Positions 25,836 to 35,785 of a stretch of DNA of 64,000 nucleotides are shown piece after piece. Source of the stretch: Coprobacillaceae bacterium UN01-12pH3A (GTDB lineage Bacteria > Bacillota_I > Bacilli_A > Erysipelotrichales > Coprobacillaceae). The stretch spans positions 25,692-89,691 of the forward strand of contig JAQENU010000013.1 in NCBI GenBank assembly GCA_027676805.1, written 5' to 3'. The notes under the pieces were generated by a model. It was given only the letters and a program-made list of their open reading frames with translations, searched no databases and was not told where the DNA came from. The position numbers and the translations under genes were made by a program. The number at the start of each line of letters is the position of its first letter. The stretch's first letter is position 1.

Positions 25836-28433
25836 CTATTTTAATTCGTACCAAGATTTACCGTAAGCCCCATCCGCTTTTAGTTTCACTCTTAGTTCAA
25901 CTGCACTTTCCATACATTCTTTGATTAGCCCCATCATTACTTCTAATTCCTCTTTTTTAACGTCAAAGATCAATTCATCATGTACCTGAAGGATCATTTT
26001 TGATTTCAGCTGTTTTGCTTTCATGGCTTCATCGACTTTAATCATCGCTAATTTTAAGATATCGGCTCCGCTTCCCTGAATGGGTGAATTCATCGCTAAA
26101 CGTTTGCCTAGTTCACGGACCATGTAGTTTTTCTCATTAATTTCTTTAATATAGCGTTTACGATTTAAAATAGTCGCTACATAACCATTTTCCTTACAGA
26201 ATTCAATTTCCTTATCCATAAATTCCTTAATCCCCGGATAGGTCGCAAAATATTTTTGAATAAACTCTTTAGCGACGTTAACCGGCACCCCGATTTGTTC
26301 TGATAAACCAAAATCACTCATTCCGTAAATGATGCCAAAGTTGATCGCTTTAGCCTGACGACGCATATTGCTGTCAACCTCACTCACATCAAAAATATCC
26401 TGAGCGGTCTTAGTATGGATATCCATGTCCTCATTAAATGCATCGATTAATGCAGGAACATTCGCCATATGTGCCAACACTCTTAATTCTATCTGTGAAT
26501 AGTCAAATGACACAATATAATCAAAAGACGGGATAAAGGCTTTACGAATCATTCGCCCTTCTTCACTGCGAATCGGGATATTCTGCAAATTAGGATCGGT
26601 TGAAGATAAACGCCCGGTCTGAGTCAATGCCTGATTATACATGGTATGAATCTTGCCATCCATAAAGATTTGTTCTTGCAGTCCAACGATATAGGTAGAG
26701 TATAGTTTAGTTATTGCACGATATTTTAACACTTTATCAATGATTGGATGAATCGGTGCTAGCTTTTCCAGTACATCAACGGATGTTGAATATCCGGTTT
26801 TGGTTTTCTTGCCATAAGGAAGCTGCAGTTTTTCAAATAGTATTTCTCCTAATTGCTTAGGTGAAGCAATATTAAACTCTGCGCCTGCCAGCAAATGAAT
26901 TTCCTTTTCTAATTGCTGAATGGTTTCATTAAAATCCTTTTCCATATCCTTTAAAGACTGACGATCCACTTTTACTCCGGTAAATTCCATATTCGCTAAA
27001 ATATATGCGACCGGCAGTTCTAAATTATAGTAAAGATCATACTGTTCTTGTTCACGCAGCTGTTCTTCAACGTGAGCCTTAATCTCATAGATTCCTTTTG
27101 CAATCTTTCCATAATACTGTGTCAGGATATCATTTTCGGGAACTTTTCTTTTGGCTCCCTTGCCAAAGATTTCCTCACTAAAAGGCAATGAATGGTCACC
27201 ATGGAAATCCATTACTAATTTAATTTCGTCCTTTAGACTTGGATTAAGGATATAAGAAGATAACTGCAAGTCAAAATCATACCCAGCAATTTCAATACCG
27301 TTCCATTTTGAAGCAATCATACATTTTTTAATATCATACCCATACTTTTTGATGGCTGGATCTTTTAATGCTTTCTTAAAGTTTTCATCAGCTAAAGCAT
27401 CTTCATAACTGATGTAGCCACAGAACTCCTTATTATAGACCCCATAGCCCAATACAATGCTTTTATGATAATTATGATCATAAACAGCGACACTTAAAGC
27501 AAAATCCTTAGTCAATGGCGGCATCACCGTCACTTGTTTCATGATTGTCTCACTTTGATCAGGGACAACCGTAGAGATTTTTCTTAATAAAGTATTCATT
27601 TCATACTCTCGGCAAAAAGCAGATAACACCTCTGTGTCAAAACCGTTATTGCGATATTTGTCAAACTCAATCTCCATCGGAACATCTGTTTTGATAGTGG
27701 CAATCTTTTTTGATAAGAAGGCATCTTCAATCTGATCACGAATCTTTTCTCCGAGTTTACCTTTTATTTCATCAGCATGCTCTGCCATGTTTTCAATGCT
27801 TTCAAATTGGGTCAGCAGCTTTACCGCTGTTTTTTCCCCTACTCCTTTGATTCCCGGAATATTGTCGGCAGCATCGCCCATAAGTCCTAAAAAATCCTTG
27901 AATTGATCAGGGCGAATTCCATATTTTTCAAACACAGTCTCCGGTGTCATCTCGACCATCTCGGATACACCGGTCGTATTACGTAAAACCGTAGTGTTAT
28001 CATCCACCAGCTGCATCATATCTTTATCCTTAGTGACAATATCGACATGGATTCCTTTCTTTTTCGCTTCAACAGAAAGGGTCCCAATAATATCATCGGC
28101 TTCATATCCTTCAATTTCTTGATAGATAATGCCACGAGCCTTTAAATAGTCTCTGGCAATCGGGAACTGACAAATCAATTCTTCATCGGTCTCTTTGCGT
28201 GTTCCTTTATAGTCCCCCATCAGTTCATTTCGGAACGTTTTCTTTCCGTAATCAAAGGCTACAAATACATAATCCGGTGCTGACTGCATCAGTTTTTCGA
28301 TCATGTTGGCAAACCCGGATACTGCATTCATCGGTACGCCATGACTGGTACGCATAAAATTTCCTGTATAAGCAGTGGCATGGTAGGCACTATATAAAAG
28401 GGAGTTCCCATCGATTAAAACAATTTTTTCCAT
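25836..28433 (-). CDS. polA: DNA polymerase I
   Basis: An 865-residue protein with a 5'-3' exonuclease domain (~1-290, starting IVLIDGNSLLYSAYHA, with GLMGDAADNIPGIKG). A middle domain at ~300-470 has the proofreading fold but lacks the DxE metal motif, so 3'-5' exonuclease activity is probably absent, as in Bacillus Pol I. The polymerase domain (~480-865) has motif A DYSQIELRVLAHM, motif B RRQAKAINFGIIYGMS, and motif C VHDELIFDV. It fills gaps during repair and Okazaki fragment maturation. The gene lies 12 bases after dnaE. Confidence 0.96.
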   Translation of the reverse strand: MEKIVLIDGNSLLYSAYHATAYTGNFMRTSHGVPMNAVSGFANMIEKLMQSAPDYVFVAFDYGKKTFRNELMGDYKGTRKETDEELICQFPIARDYLKARGIIYQEIEGYEADDIIGTLSVEAKKKGIHVDIVTKDKDMMQLVDDNTTVLRNTTGVSEMVEMTPETVFEKYGIRPDQFKDFLGLMGDAADNIPGIKGVGEKTAVKLLTQFESIENMAEHADEIKGKLGEKIRDQIEDAFLSKKIATIKTDVPMEIEFDKYRNNGFDTEVLSAFCREYEMNTLLRKISTVVPDQSETIMKQVTVMPPLTKDFALSVAVYDHNYHKSIVLGYGVYNKEFCGYISYEDALADENFKKALKDPAIKKYGYDIKKCMIASKWNGIEIAGYDFDLQLSSYILNPSLKDEIKLVMDFHGDHSLPFSEEIFGKGAKRKVPENDILTQYYGKIAKGIYEIKAHVEEQLREQEQYDLYYNLELPVAYILANMEFTGVKVDRQSLKDMEKDFNETIQQLEKEIHLLAGAEFNIASPKQLGEILFEKLQLPYGKKTKTGYSTSVDVLEKLAPIHPIIDKVLKYRAITKLYSTYIVGLQEQIFMDGKIHTMYNQALTQTGRLSSTDPNLQNIPIRSEEGRMIRKAFIPSFDYIVSFDYSQIELRVLAHMANVPALIDAFNEDMDIHTKTAQDIFDVSEVDSNMRRQAKAINFGIIYGMSDFGLSEQIGVPVNVAKEFIQKYFATYPGIKEFMDKEIEFCKENGYVATILNRKRYIKEINEKNYMVRELGKRLAMNSPIQGSGADILKLAMIKVDEAMKAKQLKSKMILQVHDELIFDVKKEELEVMMGLIKECMESAVELRVKLKADGAYGKSWYELK

Positions 28434-28445
28434 ATTGATTCCTTT

Positions 28446-31400
28446 CTATTTTAAACGTTTTAATTGGTTGACAGTAATCGATAAATTCGTTTTACGATCT
28501 ACTTTGCCTTCCACTAAACAAACGTTTCCTCTTTTGATTATTTCTTGATATCTTTCATAATTCTGTGAGAAAACAACTCCGTCTACTTGGTCATTTTCAT
28601 CATAGAAGGTGACAAAGCACATTGTCTGCCCTCTTTTATCGTTAATCACCTTAACACGCTGAATCGCCAGTACACTGATTACTTTTTGTCCGAGATACTT
28701 TTCATATTCATAGATCGGCACAGTTGCAAAGTTCAGTTTCTCACGATACAAAGATAAAGGATGCTTGGATAAATAAATTCCCAATACTTCTTTCTCTTTT
28801 TCCAAACGCTCTAAGTATTGATCTTCTGCTACTTTTAAAATAGGTTTATCTGTAATTCCCAATTTAGAATAGACTTCACTGTATTCTAAAAGGATAGAAA
28901 TATTTTCTTTCATCATCGCTCGTGAATAGCCAAATTCATCTAAGGCACCTGAATCAATCAGTGACTCAATCGTCTTAGCCGAAATACGGTGCTGATAGAT
29001 ACGAATAAAGAAATCAAAAATATCTTTAAACACCCCATCCTGACGGATTGCCTCAATTTCTTTATAGACAGCATCTCCTACATTTTTAATAGCTGTCAGG
29101 GCATAGCGAATATTATGATCTTCTACTTTAAAGCGTTGAGTTGAGCGATTGATCGAAGGCGGAAGCAGGGTAACACCGTATTTCTTTCCTTCCTGTATCA
29201 AAGAAAGCTTGCTTGTCGTTGACCCGGATTCACTGGAAATCAAGGCAGCAAAGAATTCTAAAGGATAATGCACTTTTAAATAAGCCATTTGGTAGGCTAC
29301 ATAGGCATATGCCACTGAGTGAGATTTATTAAATCCGTAATTAGCAAACTTTAGGATTAATTCAAAAACTTTGTTTGCCAGAGCTTCATCATACCCGTTT
29401 TTTTGCGCTCCTTCAATAAATTCAACCTTTAAAGATTCCATCAGCTTAGTTTCCTTCTTAGAGGTTGCTTTACGCAGGATATCTGCTTTCGCCAAAGAGA
29501 ATCCAGCCAGCTTTTGAGCAACCTGCATCAATTGTTCTTGATAGATCATGACGCCATATGTCGGTTTTAATATCTGATCCAAATCCGGATGCAGTGATTC
29601 AACAGGGCTTTCCCCATGTTTTCTTGCTAAAAACAAAGGAATATTTTCCATTGGTCCCGGTCTGAATAATGCGTTTGCTGCAATAATATCATCAAAACAG
29701 CTGACTTTCATTTTTCTTAATAATTGTTTCATTCCATCCGATTCTAGTTGAAATACACCAAAGGTATCCCCAGCCGCAATCAAATCATAGACTTTTTTAT
29801 CATCTAAAGGAATCGTATTGATATTGATCTTCACACCGGTATTTTTCTCAATCGCTTTTAAGATATAATCGATCACTGTCAGATTTCGCAATCCTAAAAA
29901 GTCCATTTTAAGGAGTCCTACTTCTTCAATATAATCTTTGGAATACTGGCTCATCAAAAAGCCACTTGGTCCATAGACCAGAGGAATCAGTTCATCCAGC
30001 GGCTGCGAGGATAAAATAACCCCGGCAGCATGCTGAGAAATATTACGAGGCAAGCGTTCAATCAAAAAAACACTTGGCATCATATAACGGTAATGGTCGT
30101 CTTTATCCACTTCTATTTGAAAACTGGCATTGCCCTGATACATCTGCAATGCTGATTTTTTAGTTTTGTATGAGGTTGGCACCTGAGAAGCCAGACGTTC
30201 TAATCTTGGCAAAGGTACTTTAATCACCTTTCCTAAATCCTTAATAGCTACTCTTGGTCCATATGTATTAAAAGTCACAATACCGGCAACATGGCGGTTC
30301 CCATATTTTTCAACGACATAAGAAACCACTTCCTCACGACGGTCATCCTGAAAATCGATATCAATATCCGGCATCGAAATTCTCTCCACATTTAAGAAAC
30401 GTTCAAACAAGAGATTATAATGAATCGGATCGCAGTTGGTAATCCCTAACACATAAGAGACTAGGCTTCCTGCCGCCGATCCTCTTCCCGGTCCAACTAA
30501 AATGCCATGTGATTTCGCATATTTAACATAATCCCATACGATCAAAAAATAATCGCAGTAATTCATTTTCGTAATAACCGCAAGTTCTTCTCTTAAACGC
30601 TCTATGTATTCGGATGGGACTTTTTGATTGGCAAAGCGCTTCTTTAACCCCATGATGCAAAGCTGCTTTAAATACTCCTGACTGCTTCCATCGTGAGGCA
30701 CCGGATATTTAGGTAAATGCAGCTCATCCATAGGAATCTTAGCATCGATAGATAATATCAGCTGAATGGTTTCATTAATGATTTCCGGTTCAAACAATTC
30801 TTCCATCTCATAAGTGGACTTAAGATATTTTTCCTGAGTGATTGGCTGATGAGTAGGATCGAAAGTTACACCTAATTTACTGGCATTTACTAAATCCAGT
30901 CCTAAGGCATCTCCTTTATCCAGATAGCTGACCTGATTGGAGCAGACTACTTTAACATAGTGCATCTTAGCCAATGATAAGAGATGTTCGTTCACCTTTT
31001 CCTGTAAAGCAATCTGATGACGATGCAGATTAATATAAAAATGATCTTTAAATAGTTCTTTAAAATGTACCAAATGACGCAGGGCCTCATTATAAAGTTC
31101 TTTTGTAATCAAGCGCTCTAAGATTCCGTTTTGCCCCGGTGTCAGTATGAAAAGGTGAGGCTGAAAATGGGCTAAACTGTCCAAGGTTACATCCTCACCT
31201 AACTGGATCATAGTAGAAATTTTGCATAAATGAAAATAACCTTCCGTATCTTTCGCAAGGAGCACAAAAGGATATTTTTCATCTTCGATCAAAATATCGG
31301 CTTCCATTCCTAAAATTGGCTTTATTTCTTCTTTGAGACAAAGCTTATAAAATTCCACCATGCCAAACAGATTATTTTTATCTGTTAAGGCAACCGCATT

Positions 31401-31496
31401 TTGACCAAACTTTTTTGCTTGGGTGACAATGTCCTTCACGAGCATGGTACTTTCTTGAAAACTATAACCACTATACACTTGCAAATGTCCGAACAT
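28446..31496 (-). CDS. dnaE: DNA polymerase III alpha subunit, DnaE type
   Basis: A 1016-residue C-family polymerase, about 100 residues shorter than B. subtilis DnaE. The N-terminal PHP domain is present, but several metal ligands are replaced (the usual HxH is absent in QVYSGYSFQES), so it is probably catalytically inert. The polymerase core has GPGRGSAAGSLVSY and the catalytic aspartates in MPDIDIDFQDDRR. The finger region and a helix-hairpin-helix region follow, then a C-terminal OB fold (KVINDKRGQTMCFVTFYD). In Firmicutes DnaE extends primers before PolC takes over. The downstream partner is polA. Confidence 0.94.
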   Translation of the reverse strand: MFGHLQVYSGYSFQESTMLVKDIVTQAKKFGQNAVALTDKNNLFGMVEFYKLCLKEEIKPILGMEADILIEDEKYPFVLLAKDTEGYFHLCKISTMIQLGEDVTLDSLAHFQPHLFILTPGQNGILERLITKELYNEALRHLVHFKELFKDHFYINLHRHQIALQEKVNEHLLSLAKMHYVKVVCSNQVSYLDKGDALGLDLVNASKLGVTFDPTHQPITQEKYLKSTYEMEELFEPEIINETIQLILSIDAKIPMDELHLPKYPVPHDGSSQEYLKQLCIMGLKKRFANQKVPSEYIERLREELAVITKMNYCDYFLIVWDYVKYAKSHGILVGPGRGSAAGSLVSYVLGITNCDPIHYNLLFERFLNVERISMPDIDIDFQDDRREEVVSYVVEKYGNRHVAGIVTFNTYGPRVAIKDLGKVIKVPLPRLERLASQVPTSYKTKKSALQMYQGNASFQIEVDKDDHYRYMMPSVFLIERLPRNISQHAAGVILSSQPLDELIPLVYGPSGFLMSQYSKDYIEEVGLLKMDFLGLRNLTVIDYILKAIEKNTGVKININTIPLDDKKVYDLIAAGDTFGVFQLESDGMKQLLRKMKVSCFDDIIAANALFRPGPMENIPLFLARKHGESPVESLHPDLDQILKPTYGVMIYQEQLMQVAQKLAGFSLAKADILRKATSKKETKLMESLKVEFIEGAQKNGYDEALANKVFELILKFANYGFNKSHSVAYAYVAYQMAYLKVHYPLEFFAALISSESGSTTSKLSLIQEGKKYGVTLLPPSINRSTQRFKVEDHNIRYALTAIKNVGDAVYKEIEAIRQDGVFKDIFDFFIRIYQHRISAKTIESLIDSGALDEFGYSRAMMKENISILLEYSEVYSKLGITDKPILKVAEDQYLERLEKEKEVLGIYLSKHPLSLYREKLNFATVPIYEYEKYLGQKVISVLAIQRVKVINDKRGQTMCFVTFYDENDQVDGVVFSQNYERYQEIIKRGNVCLVEGKVDRKTNLSITVNQLKRLK

Positions 31497-31555
31497 CCTA
31501 TCACCACCTTTAAAATATTATACCATTGTTTTGCTGATTTATAAAGAAACAAGTC

Positions 31556-31870
31556 CTAAATGATACAGCGGTACGTACAGATGACTAACAGAACAATAAT
31601 ATAGATACTGACAATAGCGTAAATCGCTGCACAGATCTGAAACTGGTAATACCATTGACGCAATGCCACACGATAAAGAAACAAACCGATGATCCAATAA
31701 TTGTATCGAGCGTCAATGCAGCGAAACATTTTTGTATTACAAATCACAATGACCGATAAAATCACTGCCATTGCATGAAACAAGACCCCCCAATAAGAAA
31801 AGAAAAACTGTAGAAATAATAATATTGCACAGAGAAACTGCAATTCTCTTATTTTTTTCACCATTATCAT
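31556..31870 (-). CDS. Small membrane protein of unknown function
   Basis: About 104 residues with three or four hydrophobic membrane segments and aromatic-rich loops (CIDARYNYWIIGLFLYRVAL). I recognise no family. Several ATG codons lie close together; 31870 is preferred because AGGTG precedes it by six bases. It is 59 bases upstream of dnaE on the same strand. It may share its transcript, but no function can be given. Confidence 0.5.
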   Translation of the reverse strand: MIMVKKIRELQFLCAILLFLQFFFSYWGVLFHAMAVILSVIVICNTKMFRCIDARYNYWIIGLFLYRVALRQWYYQFQICAAIYAIVSIYIIVLLVICTYRCII

Positions 31871-31921
31871 CATAATCACCTATTACACTATATGTCTTAA
31901 ATGATTTAAGCATACTTATTT

Positions 31922-31950
31922 TAAAATAAAAATACCACCTGTGTGGTATT
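31922..31950 (-). terminator. Terminator overlapping the end of the TSCPD gene
   Basis: The stem AATACCAC/GTGGTATT is followed on the minus strand by TTTATTTT. Confidence 0.8.
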
Positions 31951-32191
31951 AGAGTGTTTCTTTTAATGCTTTTGCAAGCTGATCAGGACATGATGTCGGT
32001 TTTGCTCCACAGCGGTTTCCTTCCAATTTTTCAATGACTTCTTCCGCTTTCATGCCTTTTACTAATTTTGATATTCCTAATGTATTCCCGGCACATCCGC
32101 CAACGAATTTCACATCTTTGATAATTCCGTCTTCCACTTCTAAGTCAATTCGCTTTGCACATACGCCTACTGTTTGATAACTCATCTTCAT
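31949..32191 (-). CDS. TSCPD domain-containing protein (TIGR03905 type)
   Basis: An 80-residue protein with GGCAGNTLGISKLVKGM and the name-giving motif PTSCPDQLAKAL. TSCPD domains occur alone in anaerobes and at the C-terminus of vitamin B12-dependent ribonucleotide reductases. The conserved cysteines suggest metal or iron-sulfur binding, but the function of stand-alone forms is not known. It has its own terminator. It lies between apbE and the small membrane protein. Confidence 0.85.
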   Translation of the reverse strand: MKMSYQTVGVCAKRIDLEVEDGIIKDVKFVGGCAGNTLGISKLVKGMKAEEVIEKLEGNRCGAKPTSCPDQLAKALKETL

Positions 32192-32251
32192 ATTCGTATC
32201 CTCCCATTAGGTATGTTATCATCATTGATTTATAAATGCAATAAAATCACA

Positions 32252-32274
32252 CAAAAAGCGAGTTTCCTCGCTTA
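32252..32274 (-). terminator. Terminator of apbE
   Basis: The stem AAGCGAG/CTCGCTT, with a GAAA-type loop, is followed on the minus strand by TTTTTGTG. Confidence 0.85.
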
Positions 32275-33363
32275 TCTGTTTAAATGAAAATTATCGCCTT
32301 CTACTAATCCGTCTGTATACTGAACTGTTCCATCATTTAATAGCCAGACCGCTTCAACACCCTCTAAGCTGTCAACTAATGCTTTTCCTTCTTCATAAGG
32401 AAGTAAAAACAAGGTAGAAGACAAGAAGTCTGCATAGCCTGAATCTTCCGTGATGATGCTGACAGATCTGAAATAGGTTGCCGGATACAGAGTATCAGGA
32501 TCCACTAAATGACTATATACATTCCCGTCTTTATCCTTAAAGTTACGCTGATAATCCCCGCTTGTTACAATGGCTTTATTATCGGCAATGATCATTGCCG
32601 GATACTTTCCGTCACTGTAAGCACCATTGTTTGGTGATTCAATGCCGACAAAGAATTCATTTTTACTTCTTGGTACAAATTCATTGCCGTTTGCTTTAAT
32701 CTTTCTTTCTCCATAGCTGGCAATATTGCCTCCGCCGGAAATCAAGAATGCTTCTACCCCATTATCAATCAGCACCTGTTTAACATACTCGATTGCATAT
32801 CCTTTTGCCGTTGCACCAACATCAATAGATGTCTTTGGATCTGAAATATAAACTGTATTATTAATCGTATCAATTTCTACAGAATCAATATTCATATGCT
32901 GGCTTGCTTCTTCAAGCTGACTGGTGCTAGGGGGAACCCCAACTCCGTCCACAGCATTATCACGTGAATCATGCCATAAAGATAAGACAGATCCCATCGC
33001 AATATTAACTTTTGTCGAAACAGTCTTATAATCCGTTATTGATTTTTGAAGCATATCCACGATCACCGGATCAACGCTAACTGCTTTTATTCCTGCATTG
33101 TCATTGATCGTCTTAATGTTGTTTAAGCCTTCATAACTGGTATATTTATCAAACAATTGGTCTAAGCGTGTCAACTCTTCTTTGATTAGTTTCATTTGAG
33201 TATCAAACTCTTTTTGAGATTTGACATAAGCCATATATTCAATCACTGTATCGAAAGGTCCCGTAAAAGAATCTTTTAAATATTGATATTTAGATGAAGA
33301 GCTTTGACAGCCTACCAACGCTAATGAAAGAATGACAGCTAATATTATTTTAATCGGTTTCAT
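32272..33363 (-). CDS. apbE: FAD:protein FMN transferase (ApbE), lipoprotein
   Basis: A 363-residue lipoprotein (lipobox LALVGC, anchor Cys19). It has ApbE signatures: SIDVGATAKGYAIEYV, the flavin-binding FLISGGGNIASYGE, and SHLVDPDTLYPAT near the active site. ApbE moves FMN from FAD onto a threonine of the motif (S/T)GAT in FMN_bind domains outside the membrane. Eight such sites are predicted in this window, in RnfD, RnfG, the 16086 lipoprotein and the PplA-like 35786 lipoprotein, so it is the obvious modifying enzyme. Listeria FmnB is the equivalent in extracellular electron transfer. It follows the xylosidase gene but has its own terminator. Confidence 0.93.
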   Translation of the reverse strand: MKPIKIILAVILSLALVGCQSSSSKYQYLKDSFTGPFDTVIEYMAYVKSQKEFDTQMKLIKEELTRLDQLFDKYTSYEGLNNIKTINDNAGIKAVSVDPVIVDMLQKSITDYKTVSTKVNIAMGSVLSLWHDSRDNAVDGVGVPPSTSQLEEASQHMNIDSVEIDTINNTVYISDPKTSIDVGATAKGYAIEYVKQVLIDNGVEAFLISGGGNIASYGERKIKANGNEFVPRSKNEFFVGIESPNNGAYSDGKYPAMIIADNKAIVTSGDYQRNFKDKDGNVYSHLVDPDTLYPATYFRSVSIITEDSGYADFLSSTLFLLPYEEGKALVDSLEGVEAVWLLNDGTVQYTDGLVEGDNFHLNR

Positions 33364-33419
33364 AAGTTCCTCCTCTGAGGTATTATATACTATTTATCTG
33401 CAATGATAAACTATAATTA

Positions 33420-35675
33420 TTATAATTTGACAGTAATTTTATGATCGGACAGTAAATATTCCTCACCTTGATAATAGATTTTATTATCTCCGCTAAACCC
33501 ATCTAACGTTATTGTCATGTCGTTTTCTTGACTGACAATAGTCACTGTCCCTATACGGCCATCTTCTCCATAAACCAATTGGCGAAGTGTTTGATTAGGC
33601 AAAATATGATATAGCTTGATCATGACATTACTCAGATAGTCATATTGCGCACTGCATTGATTTTCACTGGTCACTAAGATCGTATTCTCTCTTGCCATGA
33701 GTGGCAGACTGTCATAGCCATGAGTTTCTTTGATCCAGCTTCCGCCCTCATATTCTTTATTCGTCAGGATATTTGTCCAGATTCCTTTTGGCAAGTAATA
33801 CTCAACTTCGCCATTTTCCTGAAGAATTGGGGCTACTAACAGCTGATCTCCTAACATATATTGATTGTCTAAACTATGGGTTGTACGATCTTCTAAGAAT
33901 TCTAATACCATCGCTCTCATCATTGGAATCCCGGTTTGATGCGTCTTCACAGATTGTGTGTATAAATAAGGCATCAGGGAAAGCTTTAGCTTTGTAAACT
34001 GGCGTGTAACTGCCACTGCTTCTTCTCCATACTGCCAAGGCACTTTATATTCACCGCTTCCATGATAACGTGAATGTGTTGAAAGCAAGCCAAACTGACT
34101 CCAACGCTTATAAAGATCAGGTGAACAGCCATCCTCAAAACCGCCGATATCATGTGACCAGTAGCCGAATCCAGAAAGTGTAAACGATAATCCGCCACGT
34201 AATGACTCTGCCATCGAAGCATAAACGGAAACGCAGTCACCACCCCAATGCACTGGGAACTGCTGTCCGCCAACAGTCGCAGAACGGGCAAATAAACAAG
34301 CCTCATGTTCTCCTTTTTTATCTTTCAATAAATTAAATACGGCCTCATTATATAAATGTGTATAGTAGTTATGCATCAGCTTCGGATCCGAATGATCGTA
34401 ATAAACCACATCGGTTGGAATTCTTTCTCCGAAATCTGTTTTAAAACTATCTACACCCATATCAATTAGCTTTTCTAAATAGTTTAAATACCAGCGGACT
34501 GCCTCCGGATTGGTGAAATCCACTAACCCCATTCCAGCCTGCCACATATCCCATTGCCAGACTGAGCCATCAGCACGTTTAAGCAAATACCCATTTTCCA
34601 TTCCTTCTTTGAATAACGGAGATTTTTGTCCGATATAAGGATTGATCCAAACACAGATTTTGACACCTTTATCATGAATCTTTTTCAGCATTTTTTCCGG
34701 ATCCGGGAAGGTTTTCGGATTCCATTTAAAGTTGCACCATTCGAATTCATCCATCCAACAGCAGTCAAAATGGAATACATCTAAAGGAATATCTCTTTCC
34801 AGCATACCATCAATGAATTCATTGACTGTTGCTTCATCATAATCTGTTAAGAATGACGTAGACAGCCATAAGCCAAATGACCATGCCGGCGGCAATGAGG
34901 GTTTCCCGGTCAAAGAGGTATAATGAACTAACACGTCTTTCATATCCTTACCGCCAATAAAATAATAATGTAAGACTTCCCCTTCTGTACTGAACTGTAC
35001 TTTTGACACCTTTTCAGAAGCCACTTCAAAAGATACCAATCCCGGTGTATTGACAAAGATACCATAGCTTTGATTCGTAATGTAGAACGGAATATTCTTA
35101 TAACTCTGTTCACTGCCGGTGCCGCCGTCTTTATTATAGATATCGACTACCTGACCATTCTTTATAAACGGAGTAAAACGTTCCCCCAAACCATACACAT
35201 ATTCATTATGTGCGATCGTTAATTCTTCTTTCATATAAGCAGTCTCATTCATCTCGACATACCCCAAAGATTTAAAAAGGCTCTCTGTTTTTAATTGTCC
35301 GTCGTAATAAAAAGATAACTCATATTTCCCCTTTATTGTTTTAATCACAGCCTGTGCTTTTCCTGAAGTATAGACAAGACAGTCGTCTTTTTCATCAATG
35401 ACGATGTCATGATCTGTTTCATTTAACCGAAACTGTGGCTGATTTGGCAATCCTCCGATGTGGTGATAAGCCTTCACCCCAATAACATCTTCGATCGGTG
35501 AATCCAGTTCTATGCTCAGCATCCCCATATTCAAGGTATCCCCTTTTGTTTGGATACTCTTAAACGGTGCATATAAAACAAGTGTTTTCCCTTTGATTTG
35601 ATAATCGTAAATTTCAATAGCGTTACTTTGAACAGTGCCTTCTTTAAGCATCCAGTAACCGTCTGTAAACTTCAT
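33420..35675 (-). CDS. yicI: Alpha-xylosidase, glycoside hydrolase family 31 (YicI type)
   Basis: A 751-residue cytoplasmic GH31 enzyme. An N-terminal beta-sandwich (~1-240) is followed by the catalytic barrel. The barrel contains FHFDCCWMDEFEWCNFKWN, characteristic of YicI-type enzymes, and the nucleophile aspartate in FKTDFGERIP. LSGFGYWSHDIGGFEDG carries the acid/base aspartate. It releases xylose from the non-reducing end of alpha-xylosides such as xyloglucan fragments. There is no sugar transporter beside it. A perfect cre match (35692-35705) lies between a TATAAT box and the ribosome site, so repression by CcpA in good carbon sources is expected. Confidence 0.93.
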   Translation of the reverse strand: MKFTDGYWMLKEGTVQSNAIEIYDYQIKGKTLVLYAPFKSIQTKGDTLNMGMLSIELDSPIEDVIGVKAYHHIGGLPNQPQFRLNETDHDIVIDEKDDCLVYTSGKAQAVIKTIKGKYELSFYYDGQLKTESLFKSLGYVEMNETAYMKEELTIAHNEYVYGLGERFTPFIKNGQVVDIYNKDGGTGSEQSYKNIPFYITNQSYGIFVNTPGLVSFEVASEKVSKVQFSTEGEVLHYYFIGGKDMKDVLVHYTSLTGKPSLPPAWSFGLWLSTSFLTDYDEATVNEFIDGMLERDIPLDVFHFDCCWMDEFEWCNFKWNPKTFPDPEKMLKKIHDKGVKICVWINPYIGQKSPLFKEGMENGYLLKRADGSVWQWDMWQAGMGLVDFTNPEAVRWYLNYLEKLIDMGVDSFKTDFGERIPTDVVYYDHSDPKLMHNYYTHLYNEAVFNLLKDKKGEHEACLFARSATVGGQQFPVHWGGDCVSVYASMAESLRGGLSFTLSGFGYWSHDIGGFEDGCSPDLYKRWSQFGLLSTHSRYHGSGEYKVPWQYGEEAVAVTRQFTKLKLSLMPYLYTQSVKTHQTGIPMMRAMVLEFLEDRTTHSLDNQYMLGDQLLVAPILQENGEVEYYLPKGIWTNILTNKEYEGGSWIKETHGYDSLPLMARENTILVTSENQCSAQYDYLSNVMIKLYHILPNQTLRQLVYGEDGRIGTVTIVSQENDMTITLDGFSGDNKIYYQGEEYLLSDHKITVKL

Positions 35676-35691
35676 AATTTATCCTCCTGAC

Positions 35692-35705
35692 TGAAAGCGT
35701 TAACA
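35692..35705 (+). promoter_or_regulatory. CcpA (cre) site controlling yicI
   Basis: TGAAAGCGTTAACA fits the cre pattern TGWAANCGNTNWCA without mismatch. It covers the predicted start of transcription, six bases past a minus-strand TATAAT (35712-35717), a position that blocks initiation. Confidence 0.7.
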
Positions 35706-35751
35706 CGTTTTATTATAAACCATTTATGATAAAAGTACAGATATCAATAAC

Positions 35752-35779
35752 AAAAAAAACCGGAATTTTTCCGGTTTTT
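35752..35779 (-). terminator. Terminator of the PplA-like gene
   Basis: The stem AAAACCGGAA/TTCCGGTTTT is followed on the minus strand by a long T-run. Confidence 0.88.
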
Positions 35780-35785
35780 GAATGA